Source of the DNA: Phialocephala subalpina
Taxonomy: Eukaryota; Ascomycota; Leotiomycetes; Helotiales; Mollisiaceae
Length of the DNA: 35,753 nucleotides
Direction of reading: 5' to 3'
Assembly (NCBI GenBank): GCA_900073065.1
Contig: FJOG01000079.1
Location: 78,736 to 114,488, forward strand
A model generated the notes under the pieces. That model worked only from the letters and a program-made list of their open reading frames with translations. It had not been told where the DNA came from and made no database searches. The translations under genes and the position numbers were made by a program. Shown here one piece after another: positions 1 through 9,600 of this stretch. Position 1 is the first letter of the stretch. Each line of letters opens with the position of its first letter.

Positions 1-2211
1 AAACCGCATTTTCAATCAGAACTCTCTTGAAACGCAAAACCGCCTCCGCACTGTTGCCGGCAGACAATCGAAATGGCGATCTGGTCCACTAGTTTGGTTT
101 TTCGCGAATAAGGGAGAAGATTGGCGTGTCTACGCCGCTTATATGCAGCCTAGTCATGCAAAGCCACATACAATAGGAACCATCGATTATGTGAGTGTAC
201 ATCTACTATACTCTTAGATATGGATGCTGACAGAGGGCAGCGTGTGATCGACATATGGCGTGGTTCTACACTTTCTCGAGATGGAGCCTTGCAATTGTTG
301 TTACTTGTCGATTACGTCTTCGACTGGGCGCGAGATGTATACCGAGAGGATATCATAAAGGAACTAAGAGTTCTTGCAACTGGCGATAACGATGCTGCTA
401 GTGTTGTCTACGCAGATTCCGACATCCATTCAACCCGTCAGATGGATATTCTAGATCGTCCCGACGAAACGAATAGAGATGAGGCAGAATTCAAAGCATA
501 CAAGTTAGCGCAAGAGGCGTTTATGACAATCGATTCTCCTGCTGGCGTTGTTCGACATGCGACATTAATCGAATCGAAGTACTGCTGTATCTTGGTTACC
601 AGGGATAATGTTCAGACTCTTCTCCAGTCTATACAGCAAACGAAGCTCCAACGCCTCTGTCGACTTGTTTTAGCCCATATGGGAGACGCAATTCTGCTTC
701 CACAAGAGGCTTTGGACAAAATGGAGGAGCAATGGACAGGAACGTCACGGTTGCCAACCTCTCATCAGAATACAGAGACGCAATTTCACACCGTCATATC
801 TTATACTACGTATATATCACCACAATGGCATTTAGTCCGCGAATTGTTTTCTATAGCCATTGCCGAGGATGCTTGGCCAGACATTGTTATTGCCTCCGGG
901 TTGAAGGAAGGAAGAGGGAAAGCAAAGATACCGACAGTATCCCAGAGGATGAATGAGGCTACGCTCCGGAACACAACAAAACGACTTCAGGCCGGATCAC
1001 CACAACAGGTCCTTCTTGCGGCCATCATGCGGAAGGCAGTAAAAGTTGCCATTCTCGCCAACACTCCGACTATTGAAGACGCCGACGGTTTTTTCCGGAA
1101 CATCGTTCATTTCATCTATGGTTCTTTCAAAAGGGGCAACCTAGAGCCACAAGAACCATTTATAAGAGTCTCCAACAGGTCCAACCAGCAGCACCGCCTC
1201 AGTTGTGATGTCGAGCCTTTTTTTAGCGAGAGTCCCCAAGCTTCCAGGGAAGGTTGCATATTGGTAACGGCGATCTCCTATCCCTACCACCCCGATGCAA
1301 ACAGGTTAAAAAAGGGTCGTATTTGCGCCTACTTGACTGTCGGTGAACCCCGCTTGCCTGAAGGACAAGAGCTATCCGACATTATCAGAAAAACCTTCGA
1401 AACTCGTGATGTCTATCACACTACTCGAAATCATGGGAGCCCAACTATATCTCCATTGGCCCAGAACTCCGGGGATTACAAGCGGATATGGAATATCGAG
1501 AAGACTTACGGTGTACACAGTGAAGGATTTGGGTTCATTAACTTTCTTGCCAAGCTAGGATCCGAAATGCCAAGAACTCAAGGATCTTCGAGAGACCTTA
1601 GTGAATCCGGATCTCAGCTATACGAACGAAATTTTTCGCCATGGCGTGATCCCCGCTTCATACATATGGACCGTCGGGAACGTATGTTTGTATTGTACAA
1701 ACTTTTCATTCGAGAGATAGCCTTCTGGAGAGGCATTGGAAGAGATCGAAGAGCCCAAGGCTTATCTTGCTGTGAGTGCTGCGCAGCGATCGGTGACGAT
1801 GACATCTGTCGAGCTTGCACCATTTTCCTCCAGGATCCAAATAAATACAAGTGGTTCAAGGACGCTTTATTAGGCAAATCTCCATTCACTATTAAACCCC
1901 TAGATTTGACCGAGCTTAGGGAGAGACTGAGTCGATCGCAAAATCACGATCTCTCCCTAACGGAATATATCTGGAATGGCCCAAACGACGGGCCGACTGA
2001 CGATAATGAAGATTGGGCGTGGAATCTAGACTTTTACGCTCAGCTCGAAGAGCCTTTCCAAGATATCTCTCAACTTCGGGACCAATGGAAAAAGTTTGAA
2101 GGGTACTGCGCAGATCGAAGTGTCTGGGGGGGTATGTCCAGGAAGCGCAAACGAGAGGGTGATTCGGACGACGATGAACTTGGAGATGAGGCGGGTGCTA
2201 TGCTTGGTTGA
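1..2211 (+). CDS. Unrecognised fungal protein, 5'-truncated by window edge
   Basis: I do not recognise the family. The coding frame is already open at base 2, so the start lies outside the window. Exon 1 (2-190) reads in frame 2. An intron at 191-240 (50 nt, donor GTGAGT, branch GCTGAC, acceptor CAG) joins it in phase 0 to exon 2 (241-2211). The splice is preferred to the ATG at 220 because that ATG lies inside the intron and both flanking frames look coding. The visible part is about 719 residues. It includes a leucine-rich stretch just after the junction (LQLLLLVDYVFDWARD), a compact cysteine group CCECCAAIGDDDICRAC near the C-terminal third that could bind a metal, and a C-terminal basic-acidic tail (SRKRKREGDSDDDE) resembling a nuclear localisation signal. 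No signal peptide can be judged. A nuclear role is only a guess. Confidence 0.7.
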
Positions 2212-2384
2212 GGCAAATCAAGTGTTAGCTATATTCTAGGGGGTCTAGTTTTGGGATTCCTAGGAGCCGATTCAGTCTTCTTTCATATAGTTGTGTAGAT
2301 TAGGTTAAAACGAAACCCTCTAGAAAACAGAAGTCCGAGCCTCAGCTTCCCGCGGCATTTCGTTAGGTATTGGCCAAGATATAT

Positions 2385-2463
2385 GTATAGCGCGTCGATC
2401 CATAAAACACGCGGAAGTTTGGTGCCTCTAGGCTGGAAGAGTGCATCGTGTAAAATGACCCGG
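2385..2463 (-). pseudogene. HET-domain gene fragment (relic)
   Basis: The minus strand translates without a break into FVRVILHDALFQPRGTKLP followed by RVLWIDALYI. This aligns residue by residue with VRDNLHDALFQLRNSKSQ / RVLWIDALCI of the intact HET protein encoded at 4498-6678. The nucleotide match is also visible, for example the plus-strand stretch CTGGAAGAG.GCATCGTGTAAA. Similarity stops on both sides: the preceding YEAVSYxWG motif and the following NQ and VCIWLG motifs are absent. This is a short decayed copy of the HET core, not a gene. Confidence 0.75.
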
Positions 2464-3179
2464 ACAAAGTATAGTTAACTATCTAACTGAATTCTATACC
2501 CCTACGAAAATACACTCCCGTTCGACCTGCGGGATAGCAAGTGGGTTGAACGATTGGCCAAAAACCCTGGTGAATGATTTTGCAGTGGGGATTTTGGACT
2601 TGAGAGAGCAAAAGATAGATGTGAGGCTCGGTTGCTATGTATAGGGGTAAATGAGGTTTATATATCATCAAAAGGATTGTATTAACAATAGATCCACTCG
2701 TCATTTCCTTTCCGGCTCTACTACTACACACAATCCCATTACAAAACCCTACCTGCTAACCGATCAGCTCTCACAACCTTTGCCTTGACTCCTCTAAGCT
2801 CCTAGTCCTGCTAAAGTTTTTCGAAAGAATAAGTAATAGCGTAAGTAAAATTATTCGAGAGTTAGTCATAGCTTTAAAGTTTGGAGAAGAGCCAAGGAGA
2901 AAGAGGGGGGCATTCACTCACTGTGGATGTGAAGGCGTAGATGAAAAAGAGAGAAGGGAGAAAAGGACTTAGGGAAAATATTTACCTCTCAATTGCGCAG
3001 CCAAATGGCCTAAGCAAAAGTCTGCACACTAATAAGTCCACTCGGCAAATGCAAAAGAACTCAAAGGCCCTGGCTAAACTTCTTTCGAGCCTCCTCATTA
3101 GATTAAGACCCTTTACACCTCTAGGCTGCTCACGGGAGGACCCATGAGAAAAGTTTCAAGATTTTACCCCACCTAAAAA

Positions 3180-3960
3180 TACTTTATAAAGTAAAGATAT
3201 ATTATTGTTTCTCTTATAGAAAAATCTATAAAACTTAATAAAGCCCTATAAAATATTTCATAAAAATATATAAAATAAATATAAAATATATAAAAAAGAA
3301 TATATCAAAATATATATAAAATATATAAAAATAAATAAATAAATAAAATTAATTTAATGTGTTTTTACGTATTAAATATTTATATTTCGAGTAACTCGAG
3401 TATTTTTCTCTCGAGTATTAACAAGTATTCTTTTATTTAAATATTATATAAAATTTGAATTAATATTTAATTATATTAAAATTATTTTGAATCTAAAGAT
3501 TTATTTTTATTTCTAGTAATATTTTTGCGATTTGCTCGTTTATTTAATAATCTTTTATTTAATTCTAAAACCGATTAAATTATTTTAAAACGTTTATATT
3601 ATTTATTTATATTATAAAAAACATAAAAATTAATTTATAAATTAGAAAATAATTATTAGAAATTCGTAAACTAAAGAGTAATTATTAGAGAATAATTATT
3701 GGAAAATAATTACCAAATAATAATTACCAAAGAATAAATACTAAAGAATAATTATATCAAAAAAATTATTATATATATAATTATAATGCGATTATTTTAA
3801 AATTTTAAACTTTGAAATTTAAATAACGTATTATTTAAATTAATTAAATTTATAATATAATATATTAATATTAATAAATTATATAAATATTATAATATTA
3901 ATAAATTATATAAATATTATAATATTATAATTTTATAAAAAAAATTTATAAATAAAGCCC
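3180..3960. repeat. A+T-rich block, RIP-like
   Basis: About 780 bases made almost entirely of A and T, with only scattered G or C (a few CGAG and CTCGAG words). It has no coding potential. A 27-bp unit is repeated in tandem at about 3871-3925. A similar short phrase, AATAAAGCCCTATA, occurs near the left side (3237-3250) and at the right end (3951-3964), so the block may descend from an element with related ends. Composition of this kind in filamentous ascomycetes is usually the product of repeat-induced point mutation of transposons. No transposase or reverse transcriptase can be read, so the parent element is unknown. Confidence 0.6.
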
Positions 3961-4497
3961 TATAGAACCCTATAAAAGGAGTTCTTAAAAAAACTCCGCC
4001 CGTGGGAGATTCAAAAACATAAAATTCTACCTATGGTCCCTTATAGGGCGGGGTGGGAATGGGGTTTTATACCCCATGGTTTTTTGGCAAGCAGCTTATA
4101 CACCTCACCCTAAGTCCTTGCCAGACCCTGGCGCGCCTCAATTTAAGGCTCCTTGGCAGGCTCACTCACTTGTCATACCCTAGCACTCATCCCTCCACCT
4201 CTCTCTCTTATTCCTTGTCACGCCCGGGCAATCCTCTTCGAATGCTGCTCAAAAACCCCGGCCCGCGGTACCGCTCCCCAGGTCCTGCGGGAGTGTGGTT
4301 TCGTGGGGACATGGCTTAGTTTGTCCCCTACACGTAGGACAAAGCTTCGTAATTGAGGCTGCGTGATAAGCTCTTTTACACGTTGTCTCGTGCTTCCCCA
4401 CTCCCCCTCTCCTCCTCTTTATGTAGTTGCGGACCAAAGAGAAACCCGTCTTTGGTCGGCGATACCGCGCTTTCGATGATCGGGTCTTGCCTCTAAC

Positions 4498-6678
4498 TCA
4501 GAAATTTCTCGAGATAAGCCCGGGGGCATCCCAGGTGGTATCGCGAGCTCTCACTGGCCGAGTTGGCCAGCCGACATCAGGCTGAGCGTCTCCAGGAATG
4601 GCACGATGATCGAGAAAGCTGCGTTCATTCATCTCGTCTAGGAATGGATTGTCAAGGAGGATACGAGGAGGTTCTAAGTTATCTCTCTGTCGAATGCTGC
4701 TTTTTAATGTACTCGCTTTATCAATTAGTCGAGCTAATTTCTTGCGTACAACAGGCCCCAGAGATTTCCTTTTCGGGCTTTCACTCTCGCTTTCCAGCGT
4801 AGGGACATCGACTCTGGGAGTATCTGATTCACTCTCACTGCTAATAAATTTGGGCTTCGTCATGCTAAGCAAAGCTTCGAAGTCGCTCTGGTGCCTTTCT
4901 CGGTCTTGCCAAAGATCTGAGATGTAATGGAAATGAGTGTCGAAAGGGGTCGGCTTGGTCAAGATTTGTAGACTAGTAATATCGATTCCAAACTCGATTG
5001 GTACCTCGTGGTATTTTCGAGCGCTTGTGAGATGTCTAGCCCGACCGATGATCATATGGCTTCTGTCAACCTCGCGGACGATAGCGGAGAGATATGAATC
5101 TATAGATTCAGAGTTCTTGAACCGGACAAATATGTCGTTGACTTGTGTAGAAAGTGGGGCTAACCCGGCCATACCCTCGTCATCCAGGAACAATACGCAG
5201 TCCTTGTATAGCGGGTTGCGAATGAGTTGAACGATCTCCCAGACGAGATGTAGCAGGCTCGCGGAACTCGGTATGCGAATTTCGGATTTGTGAATTTTCT
5301 CCAACATGTTGTCCATTGCCGTCTTCATCTTGCTTAATCTCTCATAGTCCGAGGGGCTCGTCTGTGGAATCACTAGCAGCCGACCTCGATCATCTTCAGT
5401 GACACCTGCTACGAAGTTCATAGCGTAATGAGCATAGCACTCAAGCATCTTATGCGTGGATTTATTCGTCTCTGAGAGTTTTTCCAAGCGTAGTTCATGC
5501 AGATCGACTCCGGTAGCAAGGATTTTGGAGCACGAAATGACCTGCTTGACACGGCTTCTCGGGTAGCCTCGCACATTCAGATCATGTGTACCTGATCCTG
5601 GTCGCCGGTTGAGTAAAGACCAGGAACCCCGTTTCCAGCCAGCAGAGTCCCAGGAATTCCCGAGACCGTCGTGGTCGAGTCTAGTGTTGTATTTTTGACT
5701 CTGGTCTGCTTCGTGGTCCATTTCATCCATAGATCCTTCGCCAACGACTTTACGCATCAGAAACAAGTCGCTGACAAAGGTGTCAAGAGATGAAGATAAG
5801 ACCAAGTGAGACTTGATGTAGTGAGCCATAACTTTGCCGCATAATTGATGTGGAGACATGGAGTAGTTCACTTCAATAGCCTCCCTGCAACATTTGTCCG
5901 CCAAACTTAGAAGCCCGAAGATTTTGTCCCTCTGGTCTGCGCACTCTGCATCCCGATATTTGAGGCATAATGAGAAGAGATCAGCACCCTCGACTACAGC
6001 CGCTGTTTTGGTGATTTGTCGTTGCTGGTTAAGTTTCATGGGAAACTCCCAAGTTTGTGGGCCTCGAAGGATGTTTGTAAACGAGTCCCAAGACAGGACG
6101 CTGTCACCCCAATAAATATCGAGTTTGGCGGCCAGTGCAACTTCCTGAATGATCCATAGCCTCTTCCAGTAGGACATACCACACATACTTGACAACTTCT
6201 GCCATTGGGGTGAAAATTGAAGCTGGCTCGTAGGAGTCGAAGTGGAGTTTCTCGTGATGAATCTTACTGTTTCTCTGGCCTCTACATTATTTGCTCGTCC
6301 TAGCCAGATACACACACCACTCGCTTGTCTGTAGATCAGGCCCATCTGTGCGACTTGGTGATTCCTTTCGCGGTTGTCGTGTTGATTGATGCACAGCGCA
6401 TCGATCCATAAGACGCGTTGGGATTTGCTGTTTCTGAGCTGGAAGAGGGCATCGTGTAAATTGTCCCGGACCTGATATGGTTTTCCCGTAAGCAGAATAG
6501 TATGCGAAGCCTGGCCTATCCCCCACATATAGGATACGGCTTCGTACTGGGGCTTTTGTGATAAGCTCACGTACTCAAAGGAGCATCGTATCGGGCTTGA
6601 GTTCGCGCCAGGATGAAGGACAAGCAGTCTGATCTCGTCCGCGTTCAGGGTCGAGTAGATGTCCTCGGATCCCGACAT
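4498..6678 (-). CDS. HET-domain (heterokaryon incompatibility) protein
   Basis: The protein of 726 residues has no intron and carries a clear HET domain (Pfam PF06985 type) in its N-terminal part. YEAVSYMWG is at about 45-53, RVLWIDALCINQ at 88-99 and GVCIWLGRA at 121-129, the three hallmark blocks in the usual order. The rest is a long variable region ending in a serine/glutamate-rich and then basic stretch (ESESESPKRKS), as is common in this family. HET domains resemble TIR-like folds and take part in non-self recognition and cell death after hyphal fusion; the partner of this one is unknown. The frame stays open upstream to an ATG at 6954. I prefer the ATG at 6678 because the extra 92 residues are low-complexity and lie outside the family's usual start. 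A related fragment lies at 2385-2463. Confidence 0.9.
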   Translation of the reverse strand: MSGSEDIYSTLNADEIRLLVLHPGANSSPIRCSFEYVSLSQKPQYEAVSYMWGIGQASHTILLTGKPYQVRDNLHDALFQLRNSKSQRVLWIDALCINQHDNRERNHQVAQMGLIYRQASGVCIWLGRANNVEARETVRFITRNSTSTPTSQLQFSPQWQKLSSMCGMSYWKRLWIIQEVALAAKLDIYWGDSVLSWDSFTNILRGPQTWEFPMKLNQQRQITKTAAVVEGADLFSLCLKYRDAECADQRDKIFGLLSLADKCCREAIEVNYSMSPHQLCGKVMAHYIKSHLVLSSSLDTFVSDLFLMRKVVGEGSMDEMDHEADQSQKYNTRLDHDGLGNSWDSAGWKRGSWSLLNRRPGSGTHDLNVRGYPRSRVKQVISCSKILATGVDLHELRLEKLSETNKSTHKMLECYAHYAMNFVAGVTEDDRGRLLVIPQTSPSDYERLSKMKTAMDNMLEKIHKSEIRIPSSASLLHLVWEIVQLIRNPLYKDCVLFLDDEGMAGLAPLSTQVNDIFVRFKNSESIDSYLSAIVREVDRSHMIIGRARHLTSARKYHEVPIEFGIDITSLQILTKPTPFDTHFHYISDLWQDRERHQSDFEALLSMTKPKFISSESESDTPRVDVPTLESESESPKRKSLGPVVRKKLARLIDKASTLKSSIRQRDNLEPPRILLDNPFLDEMNERSFLDHRAIPGDAQPDVGWPTRPVRARDTTWDAPGLISRNF

Positions 6679-7782
6679 TGATGGAAGGTCAATGCTGTAT
6701 TGAAGGTCGTAATGGAGACTTCCTGTGCAGACTCTATACTCAACAGTATGCGTATTGGACGGTGGTGGGAGATGCTGACGGAGAAACAAGTGATGAAAAT
6801 GGAGGAACGCCAAAGTTTGATGCCTCGAATCGCGATCAAATTGAAGACTAAGAAGAAGAATTGGCCTCATGAGAAGACAAATCGAAGTTGGTGCTTGAGA
6901 GTTCAAAAAAGTACTGAGATGCGACGTCGCGTCAATACGACTGTTTGATGCCAAATGTAGCTACCGAGGGCTGCGCCACCGCCTGAAGATGCAGCGTTTT
7001 CAGCCTCGCAGATTTAGACGCAGGAAGACGAAGAAGTTATTAGCTGATGAGTGGCAAATACAACCTGAACGAGCGTGGTGATTCGAGATAGTATGGAACA
7101 GATTGAGAGAAGAATCGAGGGAGGAGCTGAGCTGTAAAAACAAGGCACGTGCCAGGGTTGCAATCGACCAATCACAGACGAGCAGGGCCACTCAGCATGT
7201 TTGTGCTGTAATACGACAAATGAGTCAATTGCACTGTACTTCAACAAATAACACAATCCCACAGAAAACACTTTAAATATCTCGGCCTTGAAGTGCAGCA
7301 AAATCCAGATGGCAAATGTTCACAAAAGGTCGCAGAGCGTCCAATTAACAATCTTTGATTATGCTATGCTGATGCTACCATTTACTGGAACAATTTGAAA
7401 ATTCTTTTCTTCTCTAACCAGCGCAACTAGAGCTAGGAAAGAGAGAGATATGGATATTCGCAGACGAAAAGGCAACAAAACAATGCAATTCAACAATGTA
7501 AGAGCTCAATATGATACCACGCCAATAGATGCCCTCCCTGATGTCCTGTATGCCTCCGACCGAGCCCCATAGATCCTGCCGCCTGCCCATTGAAGCATTA
7601 TCCTCTCGTCCCATCCCTCAGACTCCGCAATGCGCCCTTCCTGACGTCTAGCCAGCCTGCGCCCTCCCAATATGCCCCAAATAGATCCACTCCAACCGTC
7701 CCTATATTCCATGCCAAACCCGAACATTATCATCTCGCATTCTCATCTTATCTTCCACTGCCCTCTTAATTCTCATTTCCCT
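6679..7782. other. Upstream region of HET gene and 3' flank of membrane-protein gene
   Basis: There is no credible gene. Relative to the minus-strand HET gene this is the promoter side. It holds a CCAAT box (7168-7172) and a CACGTG-like word near 7146-7152. The right part (7400-7782) is the 3' untranslated side of the neighbouring minus-strand gene. Short open frames here have no codon pattern or family similarity that I can recognise. Confidence 0.5.
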
Positions 7783-8616
7783 CTACCGACCACTCCCCCT
7801 CCTACTCCCCTCACCACCACTCTTCCTCCCTCCTACAGCCCCTCCGTATGCCCCGGGATCTACAGTTCTGTATCCACTCTCTCTTCTCTCTCGTTCTTCC
7901 CTATCGCGCACACTCTTCTTCCTCCTCGGCGGACTATGTTCCTCAATCACCACCACCTCATCACTCCCTCTACTCTCTCTTTGCCTCTCTCTGCTTCTAT
8001 GCTCCTCCACAATAACCGTTTCTCTCACTGGTTCGCGGGGCATGGGCATGGGCATGGGCATTGGTACTATCCTCACCGGACTCGGTCCTCTTCGAACCTG
8101 CAATTTTGCGTCAGCTGTTTCCTTCTTAAATTCTTGGAGTATTGGAAGTGGATCAAGGAGGTGTGCTGAGCGCAGAGCAGAATACAAGCACAATTCCCAA
8201 ACAAACAATCCAAAATCAATTAAGATCAGGCTTCAACGTACCTCCACCGTCTCGGACACTCTACGACTTCTCGTGGAGCCGTGATGCGATTTCCGTCTAT
8301 CCCTAACAACAACATCCTCACTCACAAAACTACTCCTACTACTCCACCCCCCAAAACTCAAGCACGTATACAGCAACCAAAGCAACAACAGAAAACCACC
8401 GACAGAACCGAGCACGATGCCTACTACTGTTCCTGGGGCGGGACCGCTGTTGATGCTATGATATGTTGTGGGAATAATCGATGGGTTATTCTGCCGAGGG
8501 AGCAGATGGAGAACTTTGGATGGGAGGGTTCGTGTCGCTGTTATCGCGGAGTCGATTGATCGTTCTGCGAGGCTGGAGAGATGGTGGAGGGATTGCGCGA
8601 TTGGGACGGGAGCCAT
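7783..8616 (-). CDS. Small single-pass membrane protein, basic cytosolic tail
   Basis: Two exons, 8616-8242 and 8097-7783, are joined by an intron at 8098-8241 (donor GTACGT, branch GCTGAC, acceptor TTGCAG, phase 0), giving 229 residues. The start chosen is the ATG before APVPIAQSLHH; the frame is open further upstream but that part looks like untranslated leader. One hydrophobic segment (TVVGIVLGSVGGFLLLLWLL) follows a short N-terminal region with no obvious signal peptide. The remainder is highly charged, with arginine/serine-rich and acidic repeats (SRERQRESRGS, EEHSPPRRKK) and a VPMPMPMPMP run encoded by a GGGCAT hexamer repeat (about 8038-8061). The glycine-rich helix resembles fungal surface or wall-sensor-like proteins, but the function is unknown. 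Confidence 0.75.
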
Positions 8617-9600
8617 TGCGACTCGATCGCGACGCTGCGTCGCTCGTGGCTTCGCGAACGTGTAATGTTGCTGCTTGCTTGTTTGCGATGCGATCGGGTT
8701 GTTGTGATGATTGTTTATCGCGATGCTGGTGGGTGTTCCTGGTTGATCTTCCCCACTGAAGTCCAAGCTCCGAAACAAATGATGTCGCGATGCGGGTAAC
8801 CGTTGATTCGAGAGCTTGGTACGGAAGCAGCCGAATTGTTGATTCAATTAGATTGTTTGGATATATTTCACGGAACGAGCGTAAAAAGACCGGATGATGA
8901 GGAAAGGATCGGTGGTGTTGTGAGAGAAGAAGGAAGCTATCACGCAAACATCATGTTGTCATGGTCCAGTTCCTGCCTGTTCGTTCGTGTCTCGGTGCTT
9001 GCTCATGGCCCAAGCCTTGATTTCTGCAGCACGCTTTTGCCCTGCAGACAGTCCCACTTCTTCTCCGAACTTCCCACTCTGGCGCAATCTGGGATCGAAA
9101 ATCCCCCTCACTAAGAAATATGAGGGGGTTGGGACCTCAATTTGCTCCTTCTAGTCTCAGCTCGTCCCTCTATTTACCATTTACCAATTGCGACTTCCTA
9201 GGTTGTTGATGTGGTGATGATAATAGGAGGCTGGGGAAGGATCTTAGCACGTGCAAATCGAGAGGTCGGGCTGACATTGCCGTGAAGCCGAACCGAAGCG
9301 GAGTCCTGATGGGGATTCATAAAATGGCATGTTATGAAAAGTGACGTCGTCTGCAGGAGAGGTGCATGAGTGCGATTCTTTGGAGGTGTCAACTGCGAGA
9401 ACGGGTTTACAGAACACACCACGCTTTTGCCGAGCAAGGAAAGGGGAGAGAGAAAACTTGGCTAAGGAGGAGTTCCTGCAGCTTGAATGAAAAAGGGGTG
9501 CCGATGGAGACACGTGAAATGGAGGGGTGCTGGTCGATCAAAAAGGAGGGCATTCCACATTAAAACGTCTAACTCTAACAATTCGTCCCATATTCCTCCA
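8617..9600. other. Intergenic region
   Basis: This is the 5' side of the minus-strand membrane-protein gene and the 3' side of the DHA-synthase-like gene. An 8-bp inverted repeat, CCCCCTCA...TGAGGGGG, lies at about 9102-9128 with a 10-nt loop. A CACGTG occurs near 9249 and CACGTGAAA near 9512. No gene is recognised; the short frames present do not resemble protein. Confidence 0.45.

Larger units (their letters stand above)
2212..4497. other. Gene-poor interval with HET relic and A+T block
   Basis: No intact gene is seen. It holds the 3' flank of the first gene, a HET-domain fragment at about 2385-2463, a transition zone at 2780-3180, the A+T-rich block at 3180-3960, and a GC-normal stretch at 3965-4497. 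The last is rich in short runs such as CCCCACTCCCCCTCTCC but has no convincing reading frame. A perfect 9-bp inverted repeat (4432-4440 with 4449-4457) lies just beyond the stop of the HET gene and may be part of its 3' end. The GC-normal part could be the edge of an old retroelement, but I see no long terminal repeat pair, so this is not claimed. Confidence 0.6.

Noticed and set aside
3965..4497. Possible LTR or retroelement edge next to the A+T block
   Set aside because: TGTCA-type starts are present, but no matching second copy, primer-binding site or coding remnant could be found in the window.
6679..6954. N-terminal extension of the HET protein from an ATG at 6954
   Set aside because: The 92 extra residues are low-complexity and not family-like; the ATG at 6678 fits better.
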